Positions 35,350 to 42,961 of a stretch of DNA of 64,000 bases are shown here, piece by piece. Origin of the DNA: Cystobacter fuscus DSM 2262 (GTDB taxonomy: Bacteria > Myxococcota > Myxococcia > Myxococcales > Myxococcaceae); NCBI RefSeq assembly GCF_000335475.2, contig NZ_ANAH02000071.1, positions 124,001 to 188,000 on the forward strand. Reading direction: 5' to 3'. Under the pieces are notes generated by a model. It was given only the letters and a program-made list of their open reading frames with translations. It was not told the origin of the DNA and made no database searches. Each line of letters opens with the position of its first letter. The stretch's first letter is position 1. Position numbers and translations under genes: made by a program.

Positions 35350-36351
35350 TCAGGGGGTGGCGGCGGGCGAGATCCAGACCCCCCGGAACCGCTTGGAGGC
35401 GGGCTCCTTCAAGCGCTTGCACTCCACGCCGTCGATCAGGTGGGTTCCGTCGTCACTGAGCACGAGGATCTCGTCCTTGTCCTCGTACGAGACGAAGGCC
35501 TCCGGGTTGAGGCCGGAGAAGTCGGCACCGGTGACGACCGTGGGCCGCTCCGCTTTCCCATCCCAGACGAACAGGCGAGAGCCCTCGCTGCCGGACGCGG
35601 AGCCTCCGATGATGAGGTAGCGGCCCCTCCACCGGGACATGGAGCGGATGCCCTGGCCCCCCAGGTCCAGCAGCAGCGCGGGGCCCAGTCGCGCGGGCTT
35701 GCCCTGGAGCAACTCCAGCGGATTGAGCAGCGTGACGGCGAGCGCCTTGCCCTGGGGCCGCGGATTGCGGAAGCCGATCAGGAAGGACTTCCCATCCGCC
35801 ATCACCGTCAGGCCCTCGATGTTGAGCCCGCCTTCCTCCTTGGGCGCCTTCTGGGAGGCTGGGGCGAGGCCGAATGGCTTGAGCTGGGGCGCGGCGAGCA
35901 GCTCGTCCAACAGGCGCGTGTACGGCTTGCCCTCGAGCCGCACGTCCTTGCCGTCCTCAGATGTACGGGTGGCGAAGAAGCGGAAGCGGTTGGTGTCGAG
36001 CTTCCCGGAGCTCTTGCGCCCATGCGACGTCATCCAGAAGGAGAGAGGAGGCAGGGGCGTCGCCGCCTCGATGTCCGTCTCGGGTGCCTGCTTCTTCCCC
36101 GCGGGAAGCCCCAGTGAGGAGGACAGGTCGAAGGTCTGCACCGGAGGGCCTCCGGTGTTGCCGTCGTAGACGCGCAGCACGTTGTTCTCGTCATCCCCCA
36201 CGAGGAACAGGCCGCCCTTGAGCTCCACCGCGCCAGACGCGTCACACGTGCCCTCGAACGTCACGACTTTCCGGGTCGCGGGAGGGGGTGGGGTGGTGAT
36301 CGCGGGCGCGGCGCCCAGGAAGGTGGTCAGCAGAAGCGAAGTCGTGAACAT
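35350..36351 (-). CDS. DUF3616 protein with signal peptide
   Basis: 333 residues. A short signal peptide (LLLTTFLGAAP) precedes a beta-propeller-like body with DUF3616 features: 'CDASGAVELKGGLFLVGDDENNVLRVYD', 'GLNIEGLTVMADGKSFLIGFRNPR', 'SMSRWRGRYLIIGGSA' and 'LNPEAFVSYEDKDEILVLSDDG'. Members of this family have no established biochemical role. It is convergent with the Ig-like protein and about 63 bp from its end. Confidence 0.8.
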   Translation of the reverse strand: MFTTSLLLTTFLGAAPAITTPPPPATRKVVTFEGTCDASGAVELKGGLFLVGDDENNVLRVYDGNTGGPPVQTFDLSSSLGLPAGKKQAPETDIEAATPLPPLSFWMTSHGRKSSGKLDTNRFRFFATRTSEDGKDVRLEGKPYTRLLDELLAAPQLKPFGLAPASQKAPKEEGGLNIEGLTVMADGKSFLIGFRNPRPQGKALAVTLLNPLELLQGKPARLGPALLLDLGGQGIRSMSRWRGRYLIIGGSASGSEGSRLFVWDGKAERPTVVTGADFSGLNPEAFVSYEDKDEILVLSDDGTHLIDGVECKRLKEPASKRFRGVWISPAATP

Positions 36352-36472
36352 GGTCTCCCACCCTAGACCCTTCTCCTTACGGGGAGATGTCGTGCGGCTT
36401 TCTTCCTCGTCACCCTGGCGTGCCGCGGAGCGTGTCCGGGCCCGGGGGGTGAGGTAGATTGCGGAGATTCGG

Positions 36473-37243
36473 ATGACCCTCTACGCGGAGATCGCCACCC
36501 TCATCGCCGAAGGCCGCGCCTTCGTGCTCGCCACGGTCATCGAGAGCGCGGGCAGTACGCCCCAGAAGCCCGGCTCGAAGATGGTGGTGCTCGAGGATGG
36601 TTCGCTGCGCGGCACCGTGGGCGGCGGCGCCATCGAGTTCCAGATCATCGAGGCCGCGCGCCAGCTCCTCTCGTCCCCCGAGCGCACCCGCACCCTCGAG
36701 ACCCACCTCACCCACGAGCTGGGCATGTGCTGCGGCGGCCGGATGAAGGTCTTCCTCGAGAAGCACGAGGCCCCCATGCGCCTCACCCTCTTCGGCGCCG
36801 GGCACGTGGCCCGGGAGGTGGCGGCGCTCGCCCTCCACGTGGGCTTCCGCGTCTCCGTGGTGGACGCCCGGCCCGAGTGGGCCACGTCCGAGCGCTTCCC
36901 CGGGTGCGAGGTGCTCCTGAAGGATCCCGCTGACCACGCGCGCGCCCTGCGCTCCGACACCCGGGACTGCTTCTGCGTCACCACGCACGATCACCCCCTG
37001 GACCAGGCGGTGCTGGAGGCCCTGCTGCCCAAGCCCTCGGCCTACGTGGGCGTCATCGGGAGCCGGCGCAAGGCGGAGCGCTTCCGGATGCGCCTGGCGG
37101 CGGCCGGCGTGGAGGCGGCTGCACTGGAACGCCTCCGCTCACCCATGGGCCTGCCCATCGGCGCGCTGACGCCCGCGGAGATCGCCGTCTCCATCGTGGC
37201 GGAGCTCATCCAGGTGCACCGGAGCGCGTCTCCCCGGAAGTGA
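36473..37243 (+). CDS. XdhC/CoxI-family protein
   Basis: 256 residues. The N-terminal XdhC_CoxI domain has 'FVLATVIESAGSTPQKPGSKMVV', 'GTVGGGAIEFQIIEAAR' and 'LGMCCGGRMKVFLE' with the conserved paired Cys; the C-terminal Rossmann part has 'LTLFGAGHVAREVAALALHVGF' and 'YVGVIGSRRKAERFRMRL'. XdhC proteins sulfurate and insert molybdenum cofactor into xanthine-dehydrogenase-type enzymes. No xanthine dehydrogenase gene is nearby. GGAG lies eight bases before ATG. Confidence 0.92.
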   Translation: MTLYAEIATLIAEGRAFVLATVIESAGSTPQKPGSKMVVLEDGSLRGTVGGGAIEFQIIEAARQLLSSPERTRTLETHLTHELGMCCGGRMKVFLEKHEAPMRLTLFGAGHVAREVAALALHVGFRVSVVDARPEWATSERFPGCEVLLKDPADHARALRSDTRDCFCVTTHDHPLDQAVLEALLPKPSAYVGVIGSRRKAERFRMRLAAAGVEAAALERLRSPMGLPIGALTPAEIAVSIVAELIQVHRSASPRK

Positions 37244-37246
37244 ACC

Positions 37247-37534
37247 TCAGCGCTTCTTGAAGAGTGCCTCCGCGGCGCTCAGGAGCGCATCCCTCCGGTC
37301 CGCGTCGGGCCGTCCGCCCTCGCCCATCTGGAAGAGATCGCAGAAGTTGATGACGTCCTTGTCCGAGGGCACCTCGGCGAAGGGCTCCTTGCACTGCTTG
37401 GCCGCCGCCTCGTCGAAGTGGCGGCAGTTGCGGCAGTTGCGCAGCGCCGCGCCACAGTGGGGGCACGTCTCGCGCCTCCCCACCTGCGTGCCCACGATGT
37501 CCAGCCGGCCTCCGCACCGCGCACACCCTGGCAT
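37247..37534 (-). CDS. Small zinc-ribbon protein
   Basis: 95 residues. Cys pairs CARC, CPHC and CRNC, with a fourth group around Cys48 (KQCKEP) and 'FCDLFQMGEGG', form two probable zinc-binding knuckles. A GGGAGG site precedes ATG 37534. The gene is convergent with the XdhC gene with a three-base gap, so the two transcripts must overlap. The function is unknown; conserved small zinc ribbons of this kind occur across myxobacteria. Confidence 0.7.
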   Translation of the reverse strand: MPGCARCGGRLDIVGTQVGRRETCPHCGAALRNCRNCRHFDEAAAKQCKEPFAEVPSDKDVINFCDLFQMGEGGRPDADRRDALLSAAEALFKKR

Positions 37535-37569
37535 GCCTCACCTCCCGATTGGAGAGGCCCTCAGTCTAC

Positions 37570-37983
37570 TCAGGTGCGCGAGCGCTGGACGCGCGCATGC
37601 AGGGGCACGGGCACCGGCTCGCTGGCCTGGGCCACCTGCACGTCCTCGCTGACTTCCTCCAGCTCGCCGTTGAGCTTGCGCAGCAGCCTCAGCACCCAGG
37701 CCGCCGCCGCCGCCGCCGCCGCGAACAGGATGCCCAGCGTCTGGCCGCGCTGCCACAGGTACGCCTGCTCCAGCACCGCCCGCCGCCTGGCGAACGTCTC
37801 CAGCTGCTGCGTGGCCAGCGTGTCGTTGAAGCTCTCGGCGTACTCGCTGGCCTGGGCCTTGCTCCGCTCCAGCAACCAGGCCGCCTCCGAGCGCAACTGC
37901 TCCGCGCGGTACCAGGACGCACCCGCCCCCGCCGCGGACAGCAGGCACACGCACACCGCAGTCGTCACGCTGAACAGTCGCAT
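37570..37983 (-). CDS. Membrane protein with two spans, hypothetical
   Basis: 137 residues. An N-terminal span (SVTTAVCVCLLSAAGAGASW), a charged helical middle (RSEAAWLLERSKAQASEYAESFNDTLATQQLETFARRRAV) and a second span rich in Ala (TLGILFAAAAAAAAWVL) precede a short acidic tail. GGAGGGG lies seven bases before ATG 37983. The layout resembles the membrane and helical part of a small sensor but there is no signalling domain. It lies 35 bp upstream of the zinc-ribbon gene in the same direction. Confidence 0.6.
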   Translation of the reverse strand: MRLFSVTTAVCVCLLSAAGAGASWYRAEQLRSEAAWLLERSKAQASEYAESFNDTLATQQLETFARRRAVLEQAYLWQRGQTLGILFAAAAAAAAWVLRLLRKLNGELEEVSEDVQVAQASEPVPVPLHARVQRSRT

Positions 37984-38078
37984 GTCCCCTCCAGCCCAAG
38001 GAAACCGAGGTTGGAAGACAACCCCTCACTGCTCCGGCTTTGCGAAGACAGTAGCCGATGGTAGGGACCCCGTCCGCC

Positions 38079-38696
38079 ATGGGCAAGCCCTACCGTCCGA
38101 AAGACCATTATTTCAAGAAAGCCAAGCAAGAGGGTCTCCGCGCCCGTTCCGCCTTCAAGGTGGACGAGATTCTCAAACGCTACCCCTTCTTGAAGAAGGG
38201 GGCCACGGTGCTCGACCTGGGGGCGGCCCCCGGGGGCTTCCTGCAGATCCTCGCCGACACGGTGGGGCCGGGGGGACGCGTCATCGGCGTGGACATCGTG
38301 CCCATCCGGCCCTTCACCCAGCCCTTCGTGAAGACGGCGGTGCTGGACGTGCTGGCCGACGACTTCGACGCCAAGCTGCGCGAGATGTACGACGGGCCCT
38401 TCGACGCCGTCATCTCCGACATGGCCCCCAAGACGAGCGGCATCCGCACCACCGACGAGGCGCGCAGCCTGCGGCTGGCCCGCAAGGCGCTCGAGGTGTC
38501 CGTCACCCGGGGCCGCCCGGGTTCGGCCTTCGTCGCCAAGCTCTTCATGGGCGGCGAATTCGAGGAATTCCGTCAGGAGGTGCGTGCCCACTTCGAGGAG
38601 GTGAAGCTCGTCCGCCCGGAGGCCACTCGAGGGGCGAGTATGGAAGTGTACGTCATCGGGCTGGTTCGCATGGCCAGCGGGCCGAAATCAGAATAG
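38079..38696 (+). CDS. rlmE: RlmE (RrmJ/FtsJ), 23S rRNA 2'-O-methyltransferase
   Basis: 205 residues from ATG 38079 (MGKPYRPKDHYFKKAKQEGL); an ATG 21 bases earlier is possible but has no ribosome site. The SAM site is 'VLDLGAAPGGFLQ' (45-57), and the catalytic K-D-K-E tetrad is visible as K27 (RSAFK), D115 (SDMAP), K154 (VAKLF) and E189 (SMEVY). RlmE methylates U2552 of 23S rRNA in the late 50S subunit and is heat-shock induced in E. coli. It starts about 95 bp after the divergent membrane-protein gene. Confidence 0.95.
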   Translation: MGKPYRPKDHYFKKAKQEGLRARSAFKVDEILKRYPFLKKGATVLDLGAAPGGFLQILADTVGPGGRVIGVDIVPIRPFTQPFVKTAVLDVLADDFDAKLREMYDGPFDAVISDMAPKTSGIRTTDEARSLRLARKALEVSVTRGRPGSAFVAKLFMGGEFEEFRQEVRAHFEEVKLVRPEATRGASMEVYVIGLVRMASGPKSE

Positions 38697-38705
38697 ACTG
38701 GATCC

Positions 38706-38921
38706 ATGTCCAACCAGAAACCCCCCACGCGAGGCAATCGCTCGCGCAAGGCGATCACCGCCCTCGATGGCAACGACGAGTTCAGCGTCTTTTCCGTGGA
38801 GCCGGAGGCCTACCGGGATCCCGTCGATCTCGGCAAGGGAGGAGATACCCGGGGCCGCCCGGAGGACACGGCGGCGACGAGCTCGGTGGTGCGCTTCTTC
38901 CGCCGGATCTTCGGCGAGTAG
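38706..38921 (+). CDS. 71-residue hypothetical protein
   Basis: Starts nine bases after the rlmE stop and reads MSNQKPPTRGNRSRKAITALD, an N-terminal basic stretch, then an acidic middle and a C-terminal basic helix 'SSVVRFFRRIFGE'. No domain is recognised. The tight spacing suggests coexpression with rlmE. The basic end could contact membrane or nucleic acid. Confidence 0.55.
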   Translation: MSNQKPPTRGNRSRKAITALDGNDEFSVFSVEPEAYRDPVDLGKGGDTRGRPEDTAATSSVVRFFRRIFGE

Positions 38922-38987
38922 TCCTCCCCCGGTGGCCGGGCCTCCGCCTCGTGCCGGAGGGGCCGGGGCCCCGGGGTGGATGGCCAC

Positions 38988-39710
38988 ATGCGGCCCACGG
39001 AGACCTTCGTCGTCGAGGACATCAACGAGGCCCACGGCTTCGCGCGGCTGCGCGTGGAAGGCGGCTCGGGCCTCTTGCACTGTGGGCTCTTTCCCGAGCA
39101 GGGCGATGGGGAGCTCAGCCCCCTGCGGCTGCAGATGGGAGACCGGGTGAGGGGCGTGCGCCGGGGACAGACGGTGTCCCAGGTGCAGTGGGTGTCGCGC
39201 GCCGCCCCGCCAGAGGCCCTGGTGCGGCGGATGGAGGAGCTGTCACGGCGGCTCGAGGCCCGTGGCCTGCGCGTCGCCGTGGCCCCCGAGTCGCTCGCGG
39301 ACCACCAGTGGCGCGAGGGTCCCGGCAGTCCGCTCCTGGAGGCGCTCCAGCCCCAGCTGCGGCTCTTCTTCGCCTGGGACACGGCCCATCCCTTCGAGGA
39401 CGAGCGGCTGCTCGACCGGGTGGAACAGGCCACGGCGGAGCACCTGCCGGGCTTCTCCGTGCTGCCGGTGCCCGGAGTCGCCCGGTTCCGCGTCGAGCCC
39501 GGCGCGCACGTCATCGTCGGCGGCGAGCCGGACTGGGAGGAGCCCGCCCGGCTCTTCGATCCGCTCGTGGAGCACATCAACCAGGAGCTGGGCCGCGCCA
39601 AGGCGCTCGTGCGCTGGATGCCCGTGCGCGACAACTGGGTGCTCGCCACCCAGGAGCTGGTGGACCTGCTGGTGTCCAATGGCGTCCTGCAGGGCCGCGC
39701 CTCGGCCTGA
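38988..39710 (+). CDS. Hypothetical protein with a possible OB/cold-shock-like N-terminus
   Basis: 240 residues from ATG 38988, preceded by GGTGG; GTG 38976 is an alternative adding four residues. The N-terminus 'TFVVEDINEAHGFARLRVEGGSGLLHCGLFP' resembles a small beta barrel of the cold-shock/OB type. A helical and strand-rich middle follows with 'RLEARGLRVAVAPESLADHQWR', and a C-terminal portion 'DPLVEHINQELGRAKALVRW' that is mostly alpha-helical. I do not recognise the family. It is the last rightward gene before a terminator hairpin. Confidence 0.6.
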   Translation: MRPTETFVVEDINEAHGFARLRVEGGSGLLHCGLFPEQGDGELSPLRLQMGDRVRGVRRGQTVSQVQWVSRAAPPEALVRRMEELSRRLEARGLRVAVAPESLADHQWREGPGSPLLEALQPQLRLFFAWDTAHPFEDERLLDRVEQATAEHLPGFSVLPVPGVARFRVEPGAHVIVGGEPDWEEPARLFDPLVEHINQELGRAKALVRWMPVRDNWVLATQELVDLLVSNGVLQGRASA

Positions 39711-39718
39711 GCCCCGCC

Positions 39719-39736
39719 AGAGCCCGTTCGGGCTCT
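39719..39736. terminator. Bidirectional hairpin terminator between convergent genes
   Basis: AGAGCCCGTTCGGGCTCT forms a perfect 7-bp stem (39719-39725 / 39730-39736) with a four-base loop, placed between the end of the hypothetical gene (39710) and the end of the SRAP gene (39758). No U-tract follows on either side. Two copies of TCATCGGACCT follow at 39737-39758, a short direct repeat. Confidence 0.55.
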
Positions 39737-39757
39737 CATCGGACCTTCATCGGACCT

Positions 39758-40447
39758 TCAGAGGAGGGCGGGCTGGCTGGCCACGCGCTCCACGCACGCC
39801 ACCACGTCGTTGGTGGGAGAGTTCACCACCCGGCCAACCTCCCAGGCCACCAGGGGCTCGTCCTCGTTGGGCACCAGCAGGGGCTGGAGCTCCGCGGCGT
39901 CCTGGGGCTCGGGGCGCAGCCATACCGCTTGCGCTTCCGGGCGCAGGATGACGGGCATGCGATCGTGGATGGGCGCCATGAGGCGGTTGGGGCCCGTGGT
40001 GATGACGGCGCAGGTTCGCAGCACCTCACCGGTGTCCGGGGCGGTCCACTCCTCCCACAGGCCGGCGAAGGCCAGGGGCCGTCCGTCCTCGCGCTTGAAG
40101 AGGTAGGGCGTCTTGGGCTTCGTGGACTGCTTCCACTCGAACCAGCCATCCACGAGCACCAGGCAGCGCCGGCGCTTGAGGGCGGAGCGGAAGCTGGGCT
40201 TCTCCGCCACCGTCTCGCCCCGGGCGTTGATGAGCTTGTTGCCGATGGAGGCCTCCTTGGCCCAGGAGGGGATGAGGCCCCAGCGCACGGCGTCCAGCAT
40301 CCGCTCCCCGTCGTTGAGGACCACGGGCATCAGCTGGGTGGGGGCGAGGTTGTAGCGGGGGCGCTCGAGGGCGGAGCGGACGCCGGCGAGGCCCAGCTCA
40401 CGGGCGATCGCCAGGGCGGGGGTCTGGATGGTGACGCGGCCACACAT
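39758..40447 (-). CDS. SRAP/YedK (HMCES) abasic-site-protecting protein
   Basis: 229 residues. The catalytic residues are all present: Cys2 (MCGRV), which forms a thiazolidine link with an abasic site, Asn33 (RYNLAPTQ), Glu104 (GWFEW) and His161 (IHDRMPVI). SRAP proteins crosslink to abasic sites in single-stranded DNA during replication and shield them. The family is often LexA-regulated; no LexA box is recognisable upstream here. The gene is leftward and preceded by about 40 bp to the EndoU-like gene. Confidence 0.95.
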   Translation of the reverse strand: MCGRVTIQTPALAIARELGLAGVRSALERPRYNLAPTQLMPVVLNDGERMLDAVRWGLIPSWAKEASIGNKLINARGETVAEKPSFRSALKRRRCLVLVDGWFEWKQSTKPKTPYLFKREDGRPLAFAGLWEEWTAPDTGEVLRTCAVITTGPNRLMAPIHDRMPVILRPEAQAVWLRPEPQDAAELQPLLVPNEDEPLVAWEVGRVVNSPTNDVVACVERVASQPALL

Positions 40448-40489
40448 GCGCCCAGTATGCCCGGGAGCGGGGGGGCGTGCACGGGCCGC

Positions 40490-41530
40490 TCACTCGCCGC
40501 AGGTCGGCCGCTCGTCGGTGGGGTAGAGCGAGGCGATGCCATAGGTGCCGTTGCGCGTGCCGCACCAGATCCGCCACGCGGTGGGGCCCAGGTCCGCCGC
40601 CGCGTACACGCCGCCCTCCTTGCGGCCCCCATCACGGGCGCAGCAGCGGGCGAAGGCGCGGGTGCCAATGGCCACCATCCCCACGGGATCCGCCTGCTGG
40701 GTGAAGCCGCCGAGCTTCTTCTCGGCGCAGGACCAGGGCGCCACTCCCCGGTAGCGGATGACGTACTGGCCCTCGCGCAGTGCCTGGCCGCCACGCACCG
40801 GCCCGTCGAAGCACAGCTTGCCCTCGGACTCGAGCTGGGCGTAGCGCGGCAGGTAGTGCAGCCCGCCGATGGTGCGCGTGGTCCAGTCATCGCCGCAGAA
40901 GACGTGGGTGAAGGCGTTGCGCGGGCCGGTGCTCACCCAGAGGCCGGTGAGCCAGTCGACCTGGGTCTGGCGCGTGCCCGTCCGGCCCGCCGCGGACAGG
41001 GCCCGTTGGACGCGGGGATCCTCGTAGTGCGCGGCCATGAAGCGCCGCACGTCCCCCGCGCTCACCGCGGCGTCGGGACGCGCCGGGCACATGCCGAGCA
41101 CCTCGCGGTCCACCGGCGTGAGCGCGGGCGCCTGGCTCATCAGGGGAGGGCGGGTGCACCGGGTCTCACAGCCCGTGGCCACGGGTGCCTGGGCGGGCAG
41201 GGGAGCCACCTCGGGCGCCCTGTCCCGCGAGGCGAGGAACTCACCACTCATGCGCGGCTTCTCGGGCAGATCCGCCGTGCCGTCGCACTTCACCCAGCCC
41301 TCGCCCGTCGCCGCCTTCAACTTGCACCACTCGCGTCCGGGCCCTCCCTTCTTGAGCACCGGGTAGGCGACGCCCGGCTCCACGGTGAAGACGACCGCGG
41401 AGGAACCGGGCTCCTTCACCGCGCGCAGGGTCTCGCCGGACACGAAGGCTCCCGCGGCGAGGGCGCGCGCGGGGGCGAGACACAGCAGGCTCAGGACGAC
41501 AAGGAGGGCGGAGAGGCGGACGGGGCGCAT
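40490..41530 (-). CDS. Secreted EndoU-like nuclease with SH3-like N-terminus
   Basis: 346 residues from ATG 41530; the frame upstream of it is a shadow of tyrS. A signal peptide (SALLVVLSLLCLAPARALA) is followed by an SH3b-like segment (30-85, 'GREWCKLKAATGEGWVKCDG'). Residues 140-346 resemble bacterial EndoU: 'NAFTHVFCGDDWTTRTIGGLHYLPRY' places His209 and His225, and basic residues follow. EndoU domains cleave RNA at uridylates and act as polymorphic toxins. Here the protein is short, secreted by a Sec leader and not adjacent to an immunity gene, so it may act outside the cell or in the periplasm. Many cysteines suggest disulfides. Confidence 0.75.
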   Translation of the reverse strand: MRPVRLSALLVVLSLLCLAPARALAAGAFVSGETLRAVKEPGSSAVVFTVEPGVAYPVLKKGGPGREWCKLKAATGEGWVKCDGTADLPEKPRMSGEFLASRDRAPEVAPLPAQAPVATGCETRCTRPPLMSQAPALTPVDREVLGMCPARPDAAVSAGDVRRFMAAHYEDPRVQRALSAAGRTGTRQTQVDWLTGLWVSTGPRNAFTHVFCGDDWTTRTIGGLHYLPRYAQLESEGKLCFDGPVRGGQALREGQYVIRYRGVAPWSCAEKKLGGFTQQADPVGMVAIGTRAFARCCARDGGRKEGGVYAAADLGPTAWRIWCGTRNGTYGIASLYPTDERPTCGE

Positions 41531-41589
41531 GGCGCCGGGAGGATACCCTCTCCGGCCCGAAGGTCGGGCGGACGACGGTGGCCCGGTGC

Positions 41590-42852
41590 CTAGGCGAGCT
41601 TGAGCCGCGCCGACTTGTGCTTGCCCACCTGCACGAGGAACTCGCCCGCGGGCAGCTCGTGCTTGGGGTCCATGACCTTCTCGCCATTGACCCGGACGCC
41701 CCCCTGGCCCATGAGCTTGCGGCCCTCGGTGCCGGACGCCACGAGCTTCGCCTCCGCCAGCGCCTTGGCGAGCGCGATCGTCGGCGCGCCCCCGAGCGAC
41801 ACCTCCACCAGCGGTTGATCCTCGACGACGAGCTTCTTCTGCGAGTAGCGCTGCTCCCAGGCCTGCATGGCCTGCTCGGCGGCCTCGGGGGTGTGGAAGC
41901 GCGCGGCGATCTCCCGCGCGAAGCCCGACTTGGCCGTCTTGGGGTGCACGGCGCCGCTCGTCACCTGCTCCTTGAGCGTGGCGATCTCCTTGAGCGTGCG
42001 CGCGGAGAGCAGCTCGTAGTAGCGCCACATCAGGTCATCCGTGATGCTCATGAGCTTGCCGTAGATCTGCTCCGGCGACTCGCTCAGGCCCACGTAGTTG
42101 TCCAGGCTCTTGGACATCTTGTCGCCGGTGATCTTCCCGTCGACCAGCCGGGCATCCAGACCCTCGAGGATGGGGCCCGTCATGATGACCTGGGCCTCCA
42201 TGCCCTCTTCCTTCATGAGCTGGCGGCCCACCAGCAGGTTGAAGAGCTGATCCGTCGCGCCCAGCTCCACGTCCGCCTTGAGCGCCACCGAGTCGTAGCC
42301 TTGCAGGAGCGGGTAGAGGAACTCGTGGATGGCGATGGAGCGGTTTTCACGGAAGCGCTTCTTGAAGTCATCGCGCTCGAGGATGCGCTGCACCGAGTAG
42401 CGAGCCGCCAGGCGGATCATCCCCTCGGTGCCCAGCTTGTCCAACCACTCGGAGTTGAAGCGCACCAGGGTGCGCTCCGGGTCGAGCACCTTGAACACCT
42501 GCTCCTGGTACGTCTGGGCGTTGACCTTGACCTCGTCGCGCGTGAGCGCGGGGCGCGTGGTGTTCTTGCCCGAGGGGTCTCCGATGAGCGCGGTGAAGTC
42601 GCCGATGAGGAACACCACCTGGTGGCCGAACTCCTGGAAGCGCCGCATGCGCGTGAGCAGCAGCGAGTGGCCCAGGTGCAGGTCGGGCCGGCTCGGATCG
42701 AAGCCCGCCTTGATGATGAGCGGCTTGCCCGTCTCATACGAGCGCTCGAGCTTCTTCTTGAGATCCTCGGGCACCTGGAGATCCACGGTGCCGCGGGTGA
42801 CTTCCTCGAACTGCTCCTGGGGGGTCGCCTTGCGCAGGGGGGTTTCGGACAT
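41590..42852 (-). CDS. tyrS: Tyrosyl-tRNA synthetase
   Basis: 420 residues from ATG 42852 ([12 protein letters not shown]). The class I signature HLGH (59-62, '[13 protein letters not shown]') and KMSKS (DKMSKSLDN, about 243) are intact; '[26 protein letters not shown]' is the tyrosine-binding region. The C-terminal 70 residues are an S4 RNA-binding domain ('[15 protein letters not shown]'). It charges tRNA-Tyr. The shape fits the TyrZ-like subgroup (HLGH rather than HIGH). Confidence 0.95.
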   Translation of the reverse strand: MSETPLRKATPQEQFEEVTRGTVDLQVPEDLKKKLERSYETGKPLIIKAGFDPSRPDLHLGHSLLLTRMRRFQEFGHQVVFLIGDFTALIGDPSGKNTTRPALTRDEVKVNAQTYQEQVFKVLDPERTLVRFNSEWLDKLGTEGMIRLAARYSVQRILERDDFKKRFRENRSIAIHEFLYPLLQGYDSVALKADVELGATDQLFNLLVGRQLMKEEGMEAQVIMTGPILEGLDARLVDGKITGDKMSKSLDNYVGLSESPEQIYGKLMSITDDLMWRYYELLSARTLKEIATLKEQVTSGAVHPKTAKSGFAREIAARFHTPEAAEQAMQAWEQRYSQKKLVVEDQPLVEVSLGGAPTIALAKALAEAKLVASGTEGRKLMGQGGVRVNGEKVMDPKHELPAGEFLVQVGKHKSARLKLA

Positions 42853-42961
42853 GACGGCGCGGAACCCTAGCCGAAGCGGCCGTGTTTGGCATGTCCTGAA
42901 GCCGGTGTCCGCGCGCCGGTCTATATACGTTCCCCCCCTGGACTCATCTCGATCGGGCGCC

